Shown: positions 31,313 through 39,921, counted from the first letter of the stretch. The stretch: 40,089 nucleotides of DNA from Thermoleophilia bacterium (GCA_025934995.1 JAICWC010000013.1:1-40089); one strand, 5' to 3'. Made by a program: numbers and translations. Notes: generated by a model not told the origin, from the sequence alone.

Positions 31313-32389
31313 ATGACGGCCCCGCCTCAGGTCGGCAGGAGCCTGCGCGTTGCGATCCTCGCGCCGATCTCGTGGCGGGTTCCGCCGCGCGCGTACGGCC
31401 CGTGGGAGCAGTTCTGCTCGCTGTTGACGGAGGGTCTGGTCGAGCGAGGAGTCTCAGCCACGTTGTTCGCGACTGCCGACTCTCTCACGAGGGCTCAGCT
31501 CGTCGGCACCGCGCCGACGGGTTACTCGGAGGATGCCGGACTCGACCCGAAGGTCTGGGAGGCGCTGCACATCTCGGCCGTGTTCGAACGTGCTGGTGAG
31601 TTCGACGTGATTCACAACAGTTTCGATTTTCTGCCGCTGACCTACAGCGGCTTGGTCGAGACACCGGTCGTGACGACGATCCACGGCTTCTCGTCGGAGC
31701 AGATCGTTCCCGTGTTCGAGAAGTACAACGATCGCGGCTACTACGTCGCGATCAGCGACGCCGACCGGCACGAGCGTCTCGACTACATCGCGACGATCCA
31801 TCACGGCATCGACCTGCGCGAATTCGAGCTCGAGCGGGCGCCTGGTGACTACCTCCTGTTCTTCGGGCGGATCCATCCGGACAAGGGGACGGTGGAGGCG
31901 ATCGACGTCGCGGAGCGTGCGGGCATGCCGCTGACGATCGCCGGGATCATCCAGGATCGCGACTACTTCGAGCGGTTCGTGGAGCCGCGGCTGGACGGCG
32001 ACCGCGCGGCCTACGTCGGCCCGGTCGGGCCTGAGCGCCGCGGCCGCCTGCTCGGCGGAGCGCGGGCGCTTCTCCACCTCGTCAACTTCGACGAGCCGTT
32101 CGGCTTCAGCGTCGTCGAGGCGATGGCGTGCGGCACGCCGGTCATTGCGCGGCCGCGCGGCTCGATGCCGGAGATCGTCAGGCACGCCGAGAACGGCTTC
32201 CTGGTCGAGACACAGGCGGAGGCGGTCGCCGCGGTCCATGCCGCCGGCGCGCTCGACCGCGATGCCGTCCGCGCGTCGGTGGAAGGACGCTTCGACGTCG
32301 AGCGGATGGTGGACGAGTACCTCGCCCTCTATCAGCGCGTCATCGAACTGCACCACGACGCAGAGGTCGCCAGAGAGGGCATCCGCTGA
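31313..32389 (+). CDS. Glycosyltransferase family 4 protein
   Basis: A 358-residue retaining glycosyltransferase of the GT-B fold. N-terminal domain: VAILAPISWRVPPRAYGPWE (13-32) with the glycine/aromatic loop of GT4. C-terminal domain: FFGRIHPDKGT with Arg186 and Lys191 that contact the sugar-nucleotide phosphates, and the EX7E motif Glu261 to Glu269 (EPFGFSVVE) followed by AMACGTPVIARPRGSMPEIV. The donor is not known, although relatives use GDP-mannose or UDP-glucose. The ATG at 31313 follows a TTG; the ribosome site is weak. It is coupled to the GH5-like gene (CTGA junction) and faces a second GT4/GH130 operon. Confidence 0.9.
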   Translation: MTAPPQVGRSLRVAILAPISWRVPPRAYGPWEQFCSLLTEGLVERGVSATLFATADSLTRAQLVGTAPTGYSEDAGLDPKVWEALHISAVFERAGEFDVIHNSFDFLPLTYSGLVETPVVTTIHGFSSEQIVPVFEKYNDRGYYVAISDADRHERLDYIATIHHGIDLREFELERAPGDYLLFFGRIHPDKGTVEAIDVAERAGMPLTIAGIIQDRDYFERFVEPRLDGDRAAYVGPVGPERRGRLLGGARALLHLVNFDEPFGFSVVEAMACGTPVIARPRGSMPEIVRHAENGFLVETQAEAVAAVHAAGALDRDAVRASVEGRFDVERMVDEYLALYQRVIELHHDAEVAREGIR

Positions 32390-33588
32390 GCTCGCTGTTT
32401 CGGGTGGGCGTCAACTACTGGCCCGCCCGCACCGCCATGAGCTGGTGGTCGAGGTTCGATCGTGCGGAGGTTGCAACCGACTTTGCGCGAATCGCGGCCT
32501 GCGGTCTCGACTCGGTGCGCGTGTTTCTCACCTGGGAAGACTTTCAACCCGCCCCGGACCGGGTCGACCGAGCGATGCTCGAGCGGCTCGTCGCGGTCGC
32601 CGATCTCGCCGGTGAGCTCGAGCTCGCGCTCATTCCCACACTCTTCACCGGTCACATGAGCGGCGTGAACTGGATCCCGGCGTGGGCGCTGGGCGGCTCC
32701 GACGGCGACCCCCGCTTCCGGGTCGTTTCCGGTAGCGGGGTCGCCCGGACCGGGCTCCGCAACTGGTACACCGATCCGGCGGCCGGAGCTGCGCAGGCGC
32801 TCTTCGCCGCGGAAGCTGCCGCCGCGCTCGCCGGTCATAACGCTGTCTGGGCGTGGGACCTCGGCAACGAGAGCTCCAACTGCGTGATCCCGCCGACCGC
32901 GGCGGCCGCGCGCGCCTGGCTCGCACGTCTCACCTCGGCGATCCGCGACGCCGACGAGACGGCGCTCGTGACGATCGGGTTGCACATGGAAGACCTCGAC
33001 GACGACCGACGGCTCGGGCCGCGCGAAGCTTCCGACGTCTGCGACTTCCTCTCGATGCACGGCTACCCGATCTACGCTCGCTGGGCGGACGGTCCAACCG
33101 ACCACGAACTGCTCCCGTTCCTCGCCCGCATCACACGGTGGCTCGGCGGCGGTCGCGACGTCCTCTTCAGCGAGTTCGGTCTGCCCACGCGCGGTCGCGA
33201 CGATCGGCCCGCGCCGGGTGCCCGCGTGGTGTCGCGCCCCTCGCTTCTCGTCGAAGAGGATGCCGCAGCCGCGTACACGGCGAGCGCGCTCGAGGCGCTC
33301 CGTCGCGCCGGCTGTCTCGGCGCAATGCTCTGGTGCTATTCCGACTACGACCCCGCGCTCTGGGAGAGCCCGCCGCTCGATCTCGCTCCGCACGAGCGCA
33401 CCTTCGGCCTCTGGCGAGCCGACGGCTCACCGAAACCTTCCGTCGCGGCCGTCGCGGTGTTCGTCGGCGCCGAACGATGCTTCCCCGGAGAAGCCGACGC
33501 CTGGATCGACATCCACCCGGACGAGTTCCTTCGCGACCCGAGCATCCAGCTGCCCCGCCTGTACAGCCGCTACCGGGGCTCAGATTGA
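32386..33588 (+). CDS. GH5-like (clan GH-A) glycoside hydrolase, possible CTG start
   Basis: A TIM-barrel glycosidase of about 400 residues resembling cellulase/mannanase-type proteins. First strand FRVGVNYWP (5-13), VRVFLTWEDFQP, acid/base Glu162 in DLGNES and nucleophile Glu263 in LFSEFG are at the expected places, and WCYSDYD forms the strand-8 Trp wall. No signal peptide is visible, so it is probably cytoplasmic. The barrel's first strand begins before the first ATG or GTG (GTG at 32404 would remove FR and the preceding residues). A CTG at 32386, overlapping the previous stop as CTGA, has AGAGAGG 7 bases upstream and is the best start. In context it may trim or process a mannose-type glycan. 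Confidence 0.85.
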   Translation: MSSLFRVGVNYWPARTAMSWWSRFDRAEVATDFARIAACGLDSVRVFLTWEDFQPAPDRVDRAMLERLVAVADLAGELELALIPTLFTGHMSGVNWIPAWALGGSDGDPRFRVVSGSGVARTGLRNWYTDPAAGAAQALFAAEAAAALAGHNAVWAWDLGNESSNCVIPPTAAAARAWLARLTSAIRDADETALVTIGLHMEDLDDDRRLGPREASDVCDFLSMHGYPIYARWADGPTDHELLPFLARITRWLGGGRDVLFSEFGLPTRGRDDRPAPGARVVSRPSLLVEEDAAAAYTASALEALRRAGCLGAMLWCYSDYDPALWESPPLDLAPHERTFGLWRADGSPKPSVAAVAVFVGAERCFPGEADAWIDIHPDEFLRDPSIQLPRLYSRYRGSD

Positions 33589-33592
33589 CCGG

Positions 33593-34540
33593 TCACGCCT
33601 CCGGCGGCGCATCGAGGACGGTTTCGAGCACGTCGCGGAGTCGCGCAGTGGCGAGGCAGATGGAGCTGTCGGCGGCGCCGTAGTACAGGCGGAGCTCGTC
33701 GCTTTCGGCATCGTGGAGGAGGCCGCACGGGAAGACGACGTTCGGCACGTCCCCCGCCCGCTCGTACGCCGCGAGCGGCGCCAGGATCCAGCTGGGGACG
33801 CGTCGCAAGACGCGGGTCGGCTCGTCGAGATCGAGCAGCGCGAGGCCGACGCGATAGATGCCACCGGCCACGGTGTCCTTGACACCGTGGTAGATGAGCA
33901 GCCAGCCGTGATCCGTGCGGAGCGGCGGCGGGCCGATACCGATCCGCAGCGAGTCCCACCAGGGGCCCGCGCGCGGTTGGAGCACCTGCTCGGGCGCGCT
34001 CCAGCTGACGAGGTCGGCGGAGCGGGAGAGGAGGATCTCGCCGTGCCCGCCGCCGAACTGGGTCTTCGGACGGTGCAGCAGCACCCAGCGGCCGTCGATC
34101 CGGTGCGGAAGCAGTGCGGCGTTCTTGTCTTCGGGGTGCCTGACGACGCCGTACCGCTCGACTGTGCGGAAGTCCTCGGTCGTGGCGAGAAACACGGCCG
34201 GTCCGGCCGGGCCATAGGCGGTGCAGGTGATCACCCAGCGGCCGAGCTCCTCGACCCAGACCACGCGAGCATCCTCGAAGCCCCACTGCTCGCTCGCGTT
34301 CATGTCGTCGGGGGCGAGCAGCGGCTCGGGCTGGATCGACCAATCCTCGACGCCGTTGGGGGAGCGCGCGACGGTGAGGTGCGACATCCCCCGGCGGTCT
34401 TCGACCCGCGCGAGGAGCACCGTCTCGCCGTCGACCGTGGCCGCCGCAGGGTTCATCACTGCGTTCACCGAGTAGGGCCAGTCGTCGGCGGTCAGGATCG
34501 GGTTGCGCGGGTGGCGGGCGAAGAGCTCGCGCTCGCTCAT
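33593..34540 (-). CDS. Glycoside hydrolase family 130 (mannoside phosphorylase-like)
   Basis: A 315-residue five-bladed propeller enzyme. GH130 members phosphorolyse beta-mannosides, giving mannose 1-phosphate. Signatures: HPRNPILTADDWP (10-22), NAVMNPAAATVDGETVLLARVEDRRG with the phosphate-binding Arg, WGFEDARVVWV with the catalytic-region Asp90, and KNAALLPHRIDGRW. C-terminal AGDVPNVVFPCG and LYYGAADSSICLAT are also typical. Which mannosidic linkage it uses cannot be told. The ATG overlaps the upstream glycosyltransferase stop (ATGA), and the gene ends 4 bases from the convergent GH5-like gene. Acting in reverse, such an enzyme could also build short mannosides. Confidence 0.92.
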   Translation of the reverse strand: MSERELFARHPRNPILTADDWPYSVNAVMNPAAATVDGETVLLARVEDRRGMSHLTVARSPNGVEDWSIQPEPLLAPDDMNASEQWGFEDARVVWVEELGRWVITCTAYGPAGPAVFLATTEDFRTVERYGVVRHPEDKNAALLPHRIDGRWVLLHRPKTQFGGGHGEILLSRSADLVSWSAPEQVLQPRAGPWWDSLRIGIGPPPLRTDHGWLLIYHGVKDTVAGGIYRVGLALLDLDEPTRVLRRVPSWILAPLAAYERAGDVPNVVFPCGLLHDAESDELRLYYGAADSSICLATARLRDVLETVLDAPPEA

Positions 34541-36786
34541 GCCGCCGCCGCTTCGAGTACCCGTTCGCGGGCGCTTGCGCGTACGCCGGCGGCGTCGAGG
34601 AGCAGCGCCGCGTGGTGGAAGGCGAGTGTCGACTCGGCGCCTTCGTTGTCGTTCAGCCGGTCACGTCCGAGTCCGTCACTGCAGCCGCCGGTCGCGAAGT
34701 CGTAGATCGGCCTCTGCAGGCGGTTGCGGCCGAGGAACCACTCGAACGCCTTGATCGCCCGGACTCCGTGCTCCGCTGCACCCGTGACGGCGAACGCGCT
34801 CAGCTCGGCTTCGACGAGCGCGGCGGCGTCGAGCGGTTGCTCGTCGCCGGCGCCCGGCGCACGCTCGCCTCTGCGGCGGCCGCGGTGACCCGGAAGCCGG
34901 AGCGCGTCCGCCTCGAGGCCGCACTCGTCACCGAGCCAGCGCAGCGACTCGAGGCCAAGGTCCACGAACTGCGGGCGGCGAAGCGCGCTTGCGCCGAGCA
35001 GGACTGCCTGGGACAGACGTGCGTTGTCATAGCTGAGTTCGTTCTCGAACCAGCACCAGTCGTCGGAGCGTGTGCGCTCGTAGGCGTCAGCGAGCTGCTC
35101 GACGAGCCGTTCGAGCAGGCTCTGAGCGGCGGGCGCGAGCCGGTCGGCGTCGAGCCGGGAGAGGCCGAGCACCGTGTAGGCGGCCGTTCGCAGCGAGACG
35201 TCGCGGCTGAGCGTGCCGACGAGCCGGTTGAGCAGATCGCCTGCCGGCCGCACGACGGCCGGAACCCAGGCCGTGGCGAGGATGTCGCCGAGCGCCCAGA
35301 TCGAGCGACCAACGTGATCGCCGACATGCGGCTCATCGAGCCAGCGGCGATCGTAAGCCATGAAGTTTCGCATCCCGCCGTCTCCGGTCGCCGCATGGAG
35401 GAAGGCGAGCGCGCGGTAGAGAACCGACGTCCAGACTTGCTCGTCGCCGCGGCGCGCAAGTGCCAGGGAGACGACCGCGAGTCGGGCGACATCGTCGACG
35501 CAGTAACCGCTGTCGCGGTTGGGAATGATGCCGTGCGCGTGTTGCACGATGCCGACGTCGTCGGCGAGCGTGCGCAGATGGTCGGTCCGCAAGCTCGTCA
35601 GGTGCAGGTCTGCGACCCCGGTCGGCCGCAGTCGCGGCGCGAGCTCGACGGCTTCCTGCAAGACGCACGCGGTTGCTTCCGCAACCGCCGGCCAGGCGAG
35701 CGAAGAGCCGATCCGCCGCGCCTCGGTGCGCGCCGCCGTCAGCGCATCCGGTTGCTCGACGTAGCTGCAGACCGCAGCCGCGAGAGCATCCGCGTCGCGG
35801 AACGGCACGAGGAGGCCGGCGCCGGAGGCGAGCATGTCCTGGGCGTACCAGTAAGGCGTCGAGACGATCGCGCAGCCGGCGGCAATCGCAAAGGTCAATG
35901 CTCCTGAGGCGATCTGCTCCCGGTTGCCGTACGGCGTCAGGAAGACATCGGTCGCAGCGAGCAGGTCGGAGAGCTCGCCCACCGTCAGAAAACGGTCGTC
36001 GAACTCGACATGTGCTTCGAGGCCGAGCTCGAGCACGCGCCGCTCGAGCATGAACCGGTAACGCTCGCCTTCCCGATGTGCGACGTCCGGATGCGTGCGC
36101 CCGGCGATCGTGTAGACGATCTCCGGATGCCGTTCGATCATCGCCGGCAGTGCTTCGATCGCCGTCTCCAGTCCTTTGCCGGGCGAGATCAGGCCGAACG
36201 TGGACAGCTGGAAGGCGCCGTGGGCGAGCGGTGGGCCGGACGCGAGCGCTTCGCGGCCGCGTGCAGCGCGTGCCGTGATACGCGCCGGTGCTCCGTGCGG
36301 CACGACTCGCACCTTCTCCTCGGCGCAGGCAGCCGACTCGACGAGCAATCGACGGGCGGTCTCCGTCATCACGATGACCAGCTCAGCCTCCGTGCACAAC
36401 TCGGTCAGCACATGCAGTTGATGCGACGTCGGTTCGGACAGCACCGTGTGCAACGTCACCACGAGGGGCTGCGCGAGCTCGCGGGCGAACGACAGCACGT
36501 ACTCGCCGTCGGGGCCGCCGAAGATCCCGTACTCGTGCTGAAGTAGCACGACGTCGACATGGAGGCGTCCGAGCATCCGCGCAGTCCGGACGTAGTCGCC
36601 ACGCACGGCCTGCGCGATCGTCGCAAGCACTCCTCGCCGCTGCGGGCTCGACGGTTCGTGCACGACCGCGACGAGATCTGCGACCGTGACCGCGTCCGTC
36701 CCCGTCAGCGTCGCCCGCAGGTCCGCTGCAAATGTTCCTATCCCACAGGGACGCGGGGGAAAGGTCGAGACGATCGCGGTCCGCAC
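34537..36786 (-). CDS. Two-domain protein: GT4 glycosyltransferase fused to an (alpha/alpha)-type C-terminal domain
   Basis: A 749-residue protein. Residues 1 to about 390 are a GT-B glycosyltransferase (VSTFPPRPCGIGTFAADL; LLQHEYGIFGGPDGEYVL; STFGLISPGKGLETAIEAL; TPYGNREQIASGALTFAIAAGCAIVSTPYWYAQDML). The EX7E motif has Glu290 but Thr298 at the second Glu. Residues from about 405 form a helical domain resembling six-hairpin glycosidases or epimerases (PNRDSGYCVDDVARLAV; NFMAYDRRW; WFENELSYDNARLSQAVL; GAGDEQPLDAAALVEAEL; NDNEGAESTLAFHHA). This two-domain type is familiar beside GH130 genes. GTG start at 36786, 20 bases after the SPFH gene. Probably a mannosyltransferase with a product-handling domain (inference). 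Confidence 0.88.
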   Translation of the reverse strand: MRTAIVSTFPPRPCGIGTFAADLRATLTGTDAVTVADLVAVVHEPSSPQRRGVLATIAQAVRGDYVRTARMLGRLHVDVVLLQHEYGIFGGPDGEYVLSFARELAQPLVVTLHTVLSEPTSHQLHVLTELCTEAELVIVMTETARRLLVESAACAEEKVRVVPHGAPARITARAARGREALASGPPLAHGAFQLSTFGLISPGKGLETAIEALPAMIERHPEIVYTIAGRTHPDVAHREGERYRFMLERRVLELGLEAHVEFDDRFLTVGELSDLLAATDVFLTPYGNREQIASGALTFAIAAGCAIVSTPYWYAQDMLASGAGLLVPFRDADALAAAVCSYVEQPDALTAARTEARRIGSSLAWPAVAEATACVLQEAVELAPRLRPTGVADLHLTSLRTDHLRTLADDVGIVQHAHGIIPNRDSGYCVDDVARLAVVSLALARRGDEQVWTSVLYRALAFLHAATGDGGMRNFMAYDRRWLDEPHVGDHVGRSIWALGDILATAWVPAVVRPAGDLLNRLVGTLSRDVSLRTAAYTVLGLSRLDADRLAPAAQSLLERLVEQLADAYERTRSDDWCWFENELSYDNARLSQAVLLGASALRRPQFVDLGLESLRWLGDECGLEADALRLPGHRGRRRGERAPGAGDEQPLDAAALVEAELSAFAVTGAAEHGVRAIKAFEWFLGRNRLQRPIYDFATGGCSDGLGRDRLNDNEGAESTLAFHHAALLLDAAGVRASARERVLEAAAA

Positions 36787-36806
36787 GCGCTAGCCCTCGA
36801 TCCGTG

Positions 36807-37724
36807 TCATCGCTGCTGCTCGTTGACGACGGTCGGAACGGGAGCCTTTCCGTTGGTGTCAGGGCTCGTGAACTCCGCTTGGAAGCGTGCGAGCGCGTGT
36901 GAGAACTCGGTCGGGATCATCCAGACCTTGTTCGAGTCGCCCTGGGCGATTTGCGGCAGCATCTGGAGGTATTGGTAGGCGAGGAGCTTGGGGTCGGCGT
37001 CGCCCGCGTGGATCGCGCCGAAGACGGTCTCGATCGCCTTCGCCTGGCCCTCGGCGCGCACGATCTGCGACTGGCGGTCGCCTTCGGCGCGCAGGATGGC
37101 ACTCTGTTTCGCGCCCTCGGCTTCGAGGATCTGCGCCTGCTTGACGCCTTCGGCATTGAGGACGGTGGCGCGCTTCTCGCGGTCGGCGCGCATCTGCTTC
37201 TCCATCGACTCCTGGATCGAGGCGGGCGGATCGATCGCCTTCAGCTCGACCCGGTTGACGCGGATCCCCCACTTCCCTGTCGCGTCGTCGAGGACGCCGC
37301 GCAGCTGCGTGTTGATGTGGTCGCGCGACGTGAGCGTCTTCTCGAGTGCGATCCCGCCGATCACGTTGCGCAGCGTCGTCACGGTCAGCTGCTCGATCGC
37401 CTGGATGTAGTTGGCGATCTCGTAGGTCGCGGCCTTGGCGTCGGTCACCTGGAAGTAGATGACGGTGTCGATGTTGACGACGAGGTTGTCCTCGGTGATC
37501 ACCGGCTGCGGCGGGAACGAGACGACCTGCTCGCGCAGGTCGAGCAGCGGCCGCAGGCGATCGACGAACGGCACGACGAGCGCAAGCCCGGGAGAGAGCG
37601 TGCGCTGGTAGCGGCCGAAGCGCTCGATCACTCCGGCGCGCGCCTGCGGCACGATGCGGATCGTGCGCGCCATCAGGACCAGAATGAATGCGCCGACTGC
37701 GAGCAAGACGATCAGGGTGACCAT
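36807..37724 (-). CDS. SPFH (stomatin/prohibitin) family membrane protein
   Basis: A 305-residue band-7 protein. One N-terminal membrane helix (VTLIVLLAVGAFILVLMA, 2-19) is followed by the SPFH domain (IRIVPQARAGVIERFGRYQRTLSPGLALVVPFVDR; LREQVVSFPPQPVITEDNLVVNIDTVIYFQV) and a long alanine/glutamate-rich coiled coil (MEKQMRADREKRATVLNAEGVKQAQILEAEGAKQSAILRAEGDRQSQI). It closely resembles the stomatin-like QmcA/YbbK group that organises membrane microdomains. Normally its partner is an NfeD-like protein; none is seen here. ATG at 37724 with AGGAG upstream. It precedes the glycosyltransferase gene in a leftward operon. Confidence 0.93.
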   Translation of the reverse strand: MVTLIVLLAVGAFILVLMARTIRIVPQARAGVIERFGRYQRTLSPGLALVVPFVDRLRPLLDLREQVVSFPPQPVITEDNLVVNIDTVIYFQVTDAKAATYEIANYIQAIEQLTVTTLRNVIGGIALEKTLTSRDHINTQLRGVLDDATGKWGIRVNRVELKAIDPPASIQESMEKQMRADREKRATVLNAEGVKQAQILEAEGAKQSAILRAEGDRQSQIVRAEGQAKAIETVFGAIHAGDADPKLLAYQYLQMLPQIAQGDSNKVWMIPTEFSHALARFQAEFTSPDTNGKAPVPTVVNEQQR

Positions 37725-38053
37725 GGCTGACTCCTGTTCAACGAAGGACGAGCGCCGTGGCGCCCCGCGGCGACCGCCGCTCGTTCGGGTTCCGGGATGA
37801 GCGTGGGCGCCGCCATGGTGTACGACCGGTCGCCGAGCGACAGCTCCGCGGAATCGACGCCGGCCGCCATGAGCCACGACTGGACTGCATCGATCACCGC
37901 GACGACCGACCGAGATTCCCACTCGGAGCGAACGCGGAGCTCGTTGCGTATCCGATCGAATGAGACCGCCGAGCTGCCGAACAACGCTGCGAGGCGCGCC
38001 ACCAAGCCGTTGGCCTCGGCGGCGTTCCTGACTGAGACGCAGATCTCGACCAT
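37712..38053 (-). CDS. Hypothetical protein upstream of SPFH gene
   Basis: A 113-residue soluble protein with no family I recognise. It begins MVEICVSVRNAAEANGLVARLAALFG and continues with beta and alpha stretches (VSFDRIRNELRVRSEWESRSVVAVIDAVQSWLMAAGVDSAELSLGDRSYTM), which look like a small alpha/beta domain, then a disordered tail. The ATG at 38053 follows GGGAGA. Its stop overlaps the SPFH start region by 13 bases, so the two are coupled. Base composition and codon usage match the neighbours, which supports a real gene. Confidence 0.65.
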   Translation of the reverse strand: MVEICVSVRNAAEANGLVARLAALFGSSAVSFDRIRNELRVRSEWESRSVVAVIDAVQSWLMAAGVDSAELSLGDRSYTMAAPTLIPEPERAAVAAGRHGARPSLNRSQPWSP

Positions 38054-38249
38054 TCGATTCTCCCGGCTCGAAGCGTCATCGCCGACCGCGAGCTCGAGGC
38101 GGCCGTCGTACAGCTCCAACCCGCTTCGCTGTGGGAGGATCGTTGCGGCGCCGATTGCTGGGCACCGCGTGGTCTGTCGGAGCGCCGATTGCATCCGGCG
38201 CTCGTAGAAGGAGCGTAGCACTGAGCAATGCGCGTCCCGTCAAGGCGCT

Positions 38250-38280
38250 ATCGAGGGCCCGGCTGGGCCGGGCCCTCGAT
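38250..38280 (-). terminator. Strong 14-bp stem-loop terminator
   Basis: Bases 38250-38263 pair perfectly with 38267-38280 around a three-base loop. It lies 22 bases downstream of the leftward ABM-like gene stop. There is no T run on either side, but the stem is the most stable in the window. Confidence 0.75.
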
Positions 38281-38302
38281 GTGTACAAACTCGCGCTCCG
38301 AG

Positions 38303-38617
38303 TTACGCGACCGCGAGCACGCGGTCGCTGTGAGCGACCACCCGGCCGGTCGTGATCTTCGGCGGGCTCGGGATCACCGAGTCGAACTTCTCGTCCGTGA
38401 TCCACTTCGAGACGACCATCGTCGACTGGTCGGCCTGCTCGGAGGTCTCGAAGAGACCGAGCGAGCTCAGGACGCCGCTGCTGCCTTCGACCAGGAAGTA
38501 GCCGGTGAAGCCGGGCAGCTCACGGAGCTTCGGGACGAGCGTCTCGTTGACCTTGCCGACGACGTCGTCGATGCGGGTCACGTCGATGCCTTCGTAGCGA
38601 CGAATGGTGGCATGCAT
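38303..38617 (-). CDS. Antibiotic-biosynthesis-monooxygenase-like (dimeric alpha/beta barrel) protein
   Basis: A 104-residue protein with the ferredoxin-like layout of dimeric alpha/beta-barrel proteins: strand HATIRRYEG, helix VTRIDDVVGKVNETLVPKLRELPG, strand FTGYFLVEGSSGVLSSLGLFETSEQADQSTMVVSKWI, then a final strand TTGRVVAHS. The phrase LRELPGF.GYFLVE...GV..SL.LFET.E.AD.S is common in small uncharacterised ABM-type proteins that may bind haem or small aromatics. The ATG at 38617 follows GAAGGAG at 6 bases. Single-gene unit with its own terminator. Confidence 0.82.
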   Translation of the reverse strand: MHATIRRYEGIDVTRIDDVVGKVNETLVPKLRELPGFTGYFLVEGSSGVLSSLGLFETSEQADQSTMVVSKWITDEKFDSVIPSPPKITTGRVVAHSDRVLAVA

Positions 38618-38829
38618 GTGATGCTCCTTCGATCTCTCCTACAGGACAGCGCGCTCGAATGGGCGCACTGCGGCGTCAGGCCAGGGGTCACAGTCGGAGA
38701 GGAAGTGCAAAGCCTCGGCGGCTTCAACAGCTAGAGCCAACGCGCTGAGCACAGCCTAGCTGCGATACGTCGGAGCCGCTGCACGGCTCATGGTGCGATG
38801 CTTCGCCCGGCGTTCTTCGACGGAGGGGC

Positions 38830-39921
38830 ATGAGCAACACGCCAACGCACTCGCCGCGCGAAGCTCCGCGCAGCCGCGACGCGCTCGCGGCGGTCGCTGT
38901 CTCCGCGGCGCCGATCGTGCTCGAGGGCAGGTACCGGCTCCTCGTGGGCGCGCTCGTTCGCCTCCGCCGCTCACGCAGGGGGCGGTGGGCGATCGGCGTC
39001 GGCTACGGCGTCCTTGCGGTCGTGTTGGCCGGGCTGGCGGCGCGTCACTTCGCAACCGGCTCGTGGCCGCTCTCGAGCGGAAATCCCGGCGTGCTCCTCG
39101 CGGCAGGACTGCTGCTCCTCGCCGCGCAGGCCTTCAAGGCGCTGGGCTGGTCTCGTCTCTTCGAGCGGGGGGAACGGCCGACACCGCTCGCGCTGGCGGC
39201 AGGCAACGGCGGCGCGGCCCTCGTCGGGATCGTCCTGCCCGGCCGCTTCGACGACGCCGCCCGGATCGCCGTCGTGCGCCGCTACCCGAGATGTCCCGCC
39301 GGCGTCCGTGCGCTTGCACTCTCGCTCGTGATGCTCGGGTTGATCGACAGCGCCGCGCTCGCGCCGCTTGCCCTGGTCGGCGCCGTCCTTCCAGGTGCCG
39401 GCACCGGGGTCCGCGCGGGCCTCGCGGTGGTGACCGCCGGCGGAATCGCGGCTGCAGCGGTGGTCGTCGCTCTGCCCCGCCTCGCCGCGAGCCGCCGCGC
39501 ACGGCGCTTTCGGGTCGGCCGCTGGGTGAACCCGCGCACCACGTCGTTGCGGCGCGCGACCGAGGCGTGGGCGCTCGTCTCCGCTTGCTGGCTCATCCGC
39601 GCCGTGTCGTGCTTCCTGCTCCTCGGGACGCTCGGGCTCGGCTACACGGTGCCGCTCGCGCTGCTGTTCCTCTGCGCCGGCGCGGCCGGAGCAGCGCTGC
39701 CGATCGGGCCGGCGGGCGCCGCGACGCAGATCGGCGCCGGCACCGCTGCGCTGATCGCGTCGGGTGCGGGAGCTTCGCGTGCGCTCGCGGTTGCCATCTC
39801 AGTCGGCGCACTCGGCGTCCTGACGGGAGCGGCGACCTTCCTTTTCGCAACCGCCTGGCCGATCGGCCACGCGGTCTCGCGCAAACTGCACAGCGCGTCA
39901 CTCCGCCCCGGCGGCAGTTAG
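38830..39921 (+). CDS. Lysylphosphatidylglycerol-synthase/flippase-like integral membrane protein
   Basis: A 363-residue membrane protein with about eight helices (WAIGVGYGVLAVVLAGLAA, PGVLLAAGLLLLAAQAFKALG, LALSLVMLGLIDSAALAPLALVGAVLP, AGLAVVTAGGIAAAAVVVALP, LVSACWLIRAVSCFLLLGTLG, ALLFLCAGAAGAALPIGPAGAATQIG, ALAVAISVGALGVLTGAATFLF). The NGGAALVGIVLPGRFDDAARIAVVRR loop and the glycine-rich ALPIGPAGAATQIGAGTAAL segment are those of the LPG-synthase transmembrane (UPF0104) family, which moves or modifies lipids or glycolipids. No soluble synthase domain is present. ATG at 38830 with GGAGG upstream. It converges on the ANTAR gene with a 4-base overlap. Confidence 0.82.
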   Translation: MSNTPTHSPREAPRSRDALAAVAVSAAPIVLEGRYRLLVGALVRLRRSRRGRWAIGVGYGVLAVVLAGLAARHFATGSWPLSSGNPGVLLAAGLLLLAAQAFKALGWSRLFERGERPTPLALAAGNGGAALVGIVLPGRFDDAARIAVVRRYPRCPAGVRALALSLVMLGLIDSAALAPLALVGAVLPGAGTGVRAGLAVVTAGGIAAAAVVVALPRLAASRRARRFRVGRWVNPRTTSLRRATEAWALVSACWLIRAVSCFLLLGTLGLGYTVPLALLFLCAGAAGAALPIGPAGAATQIGAGTAALIASGAGASRALAVAISVGALGVLTGAATFLFATAWPIGHAVSRKLHSASLRPGGS

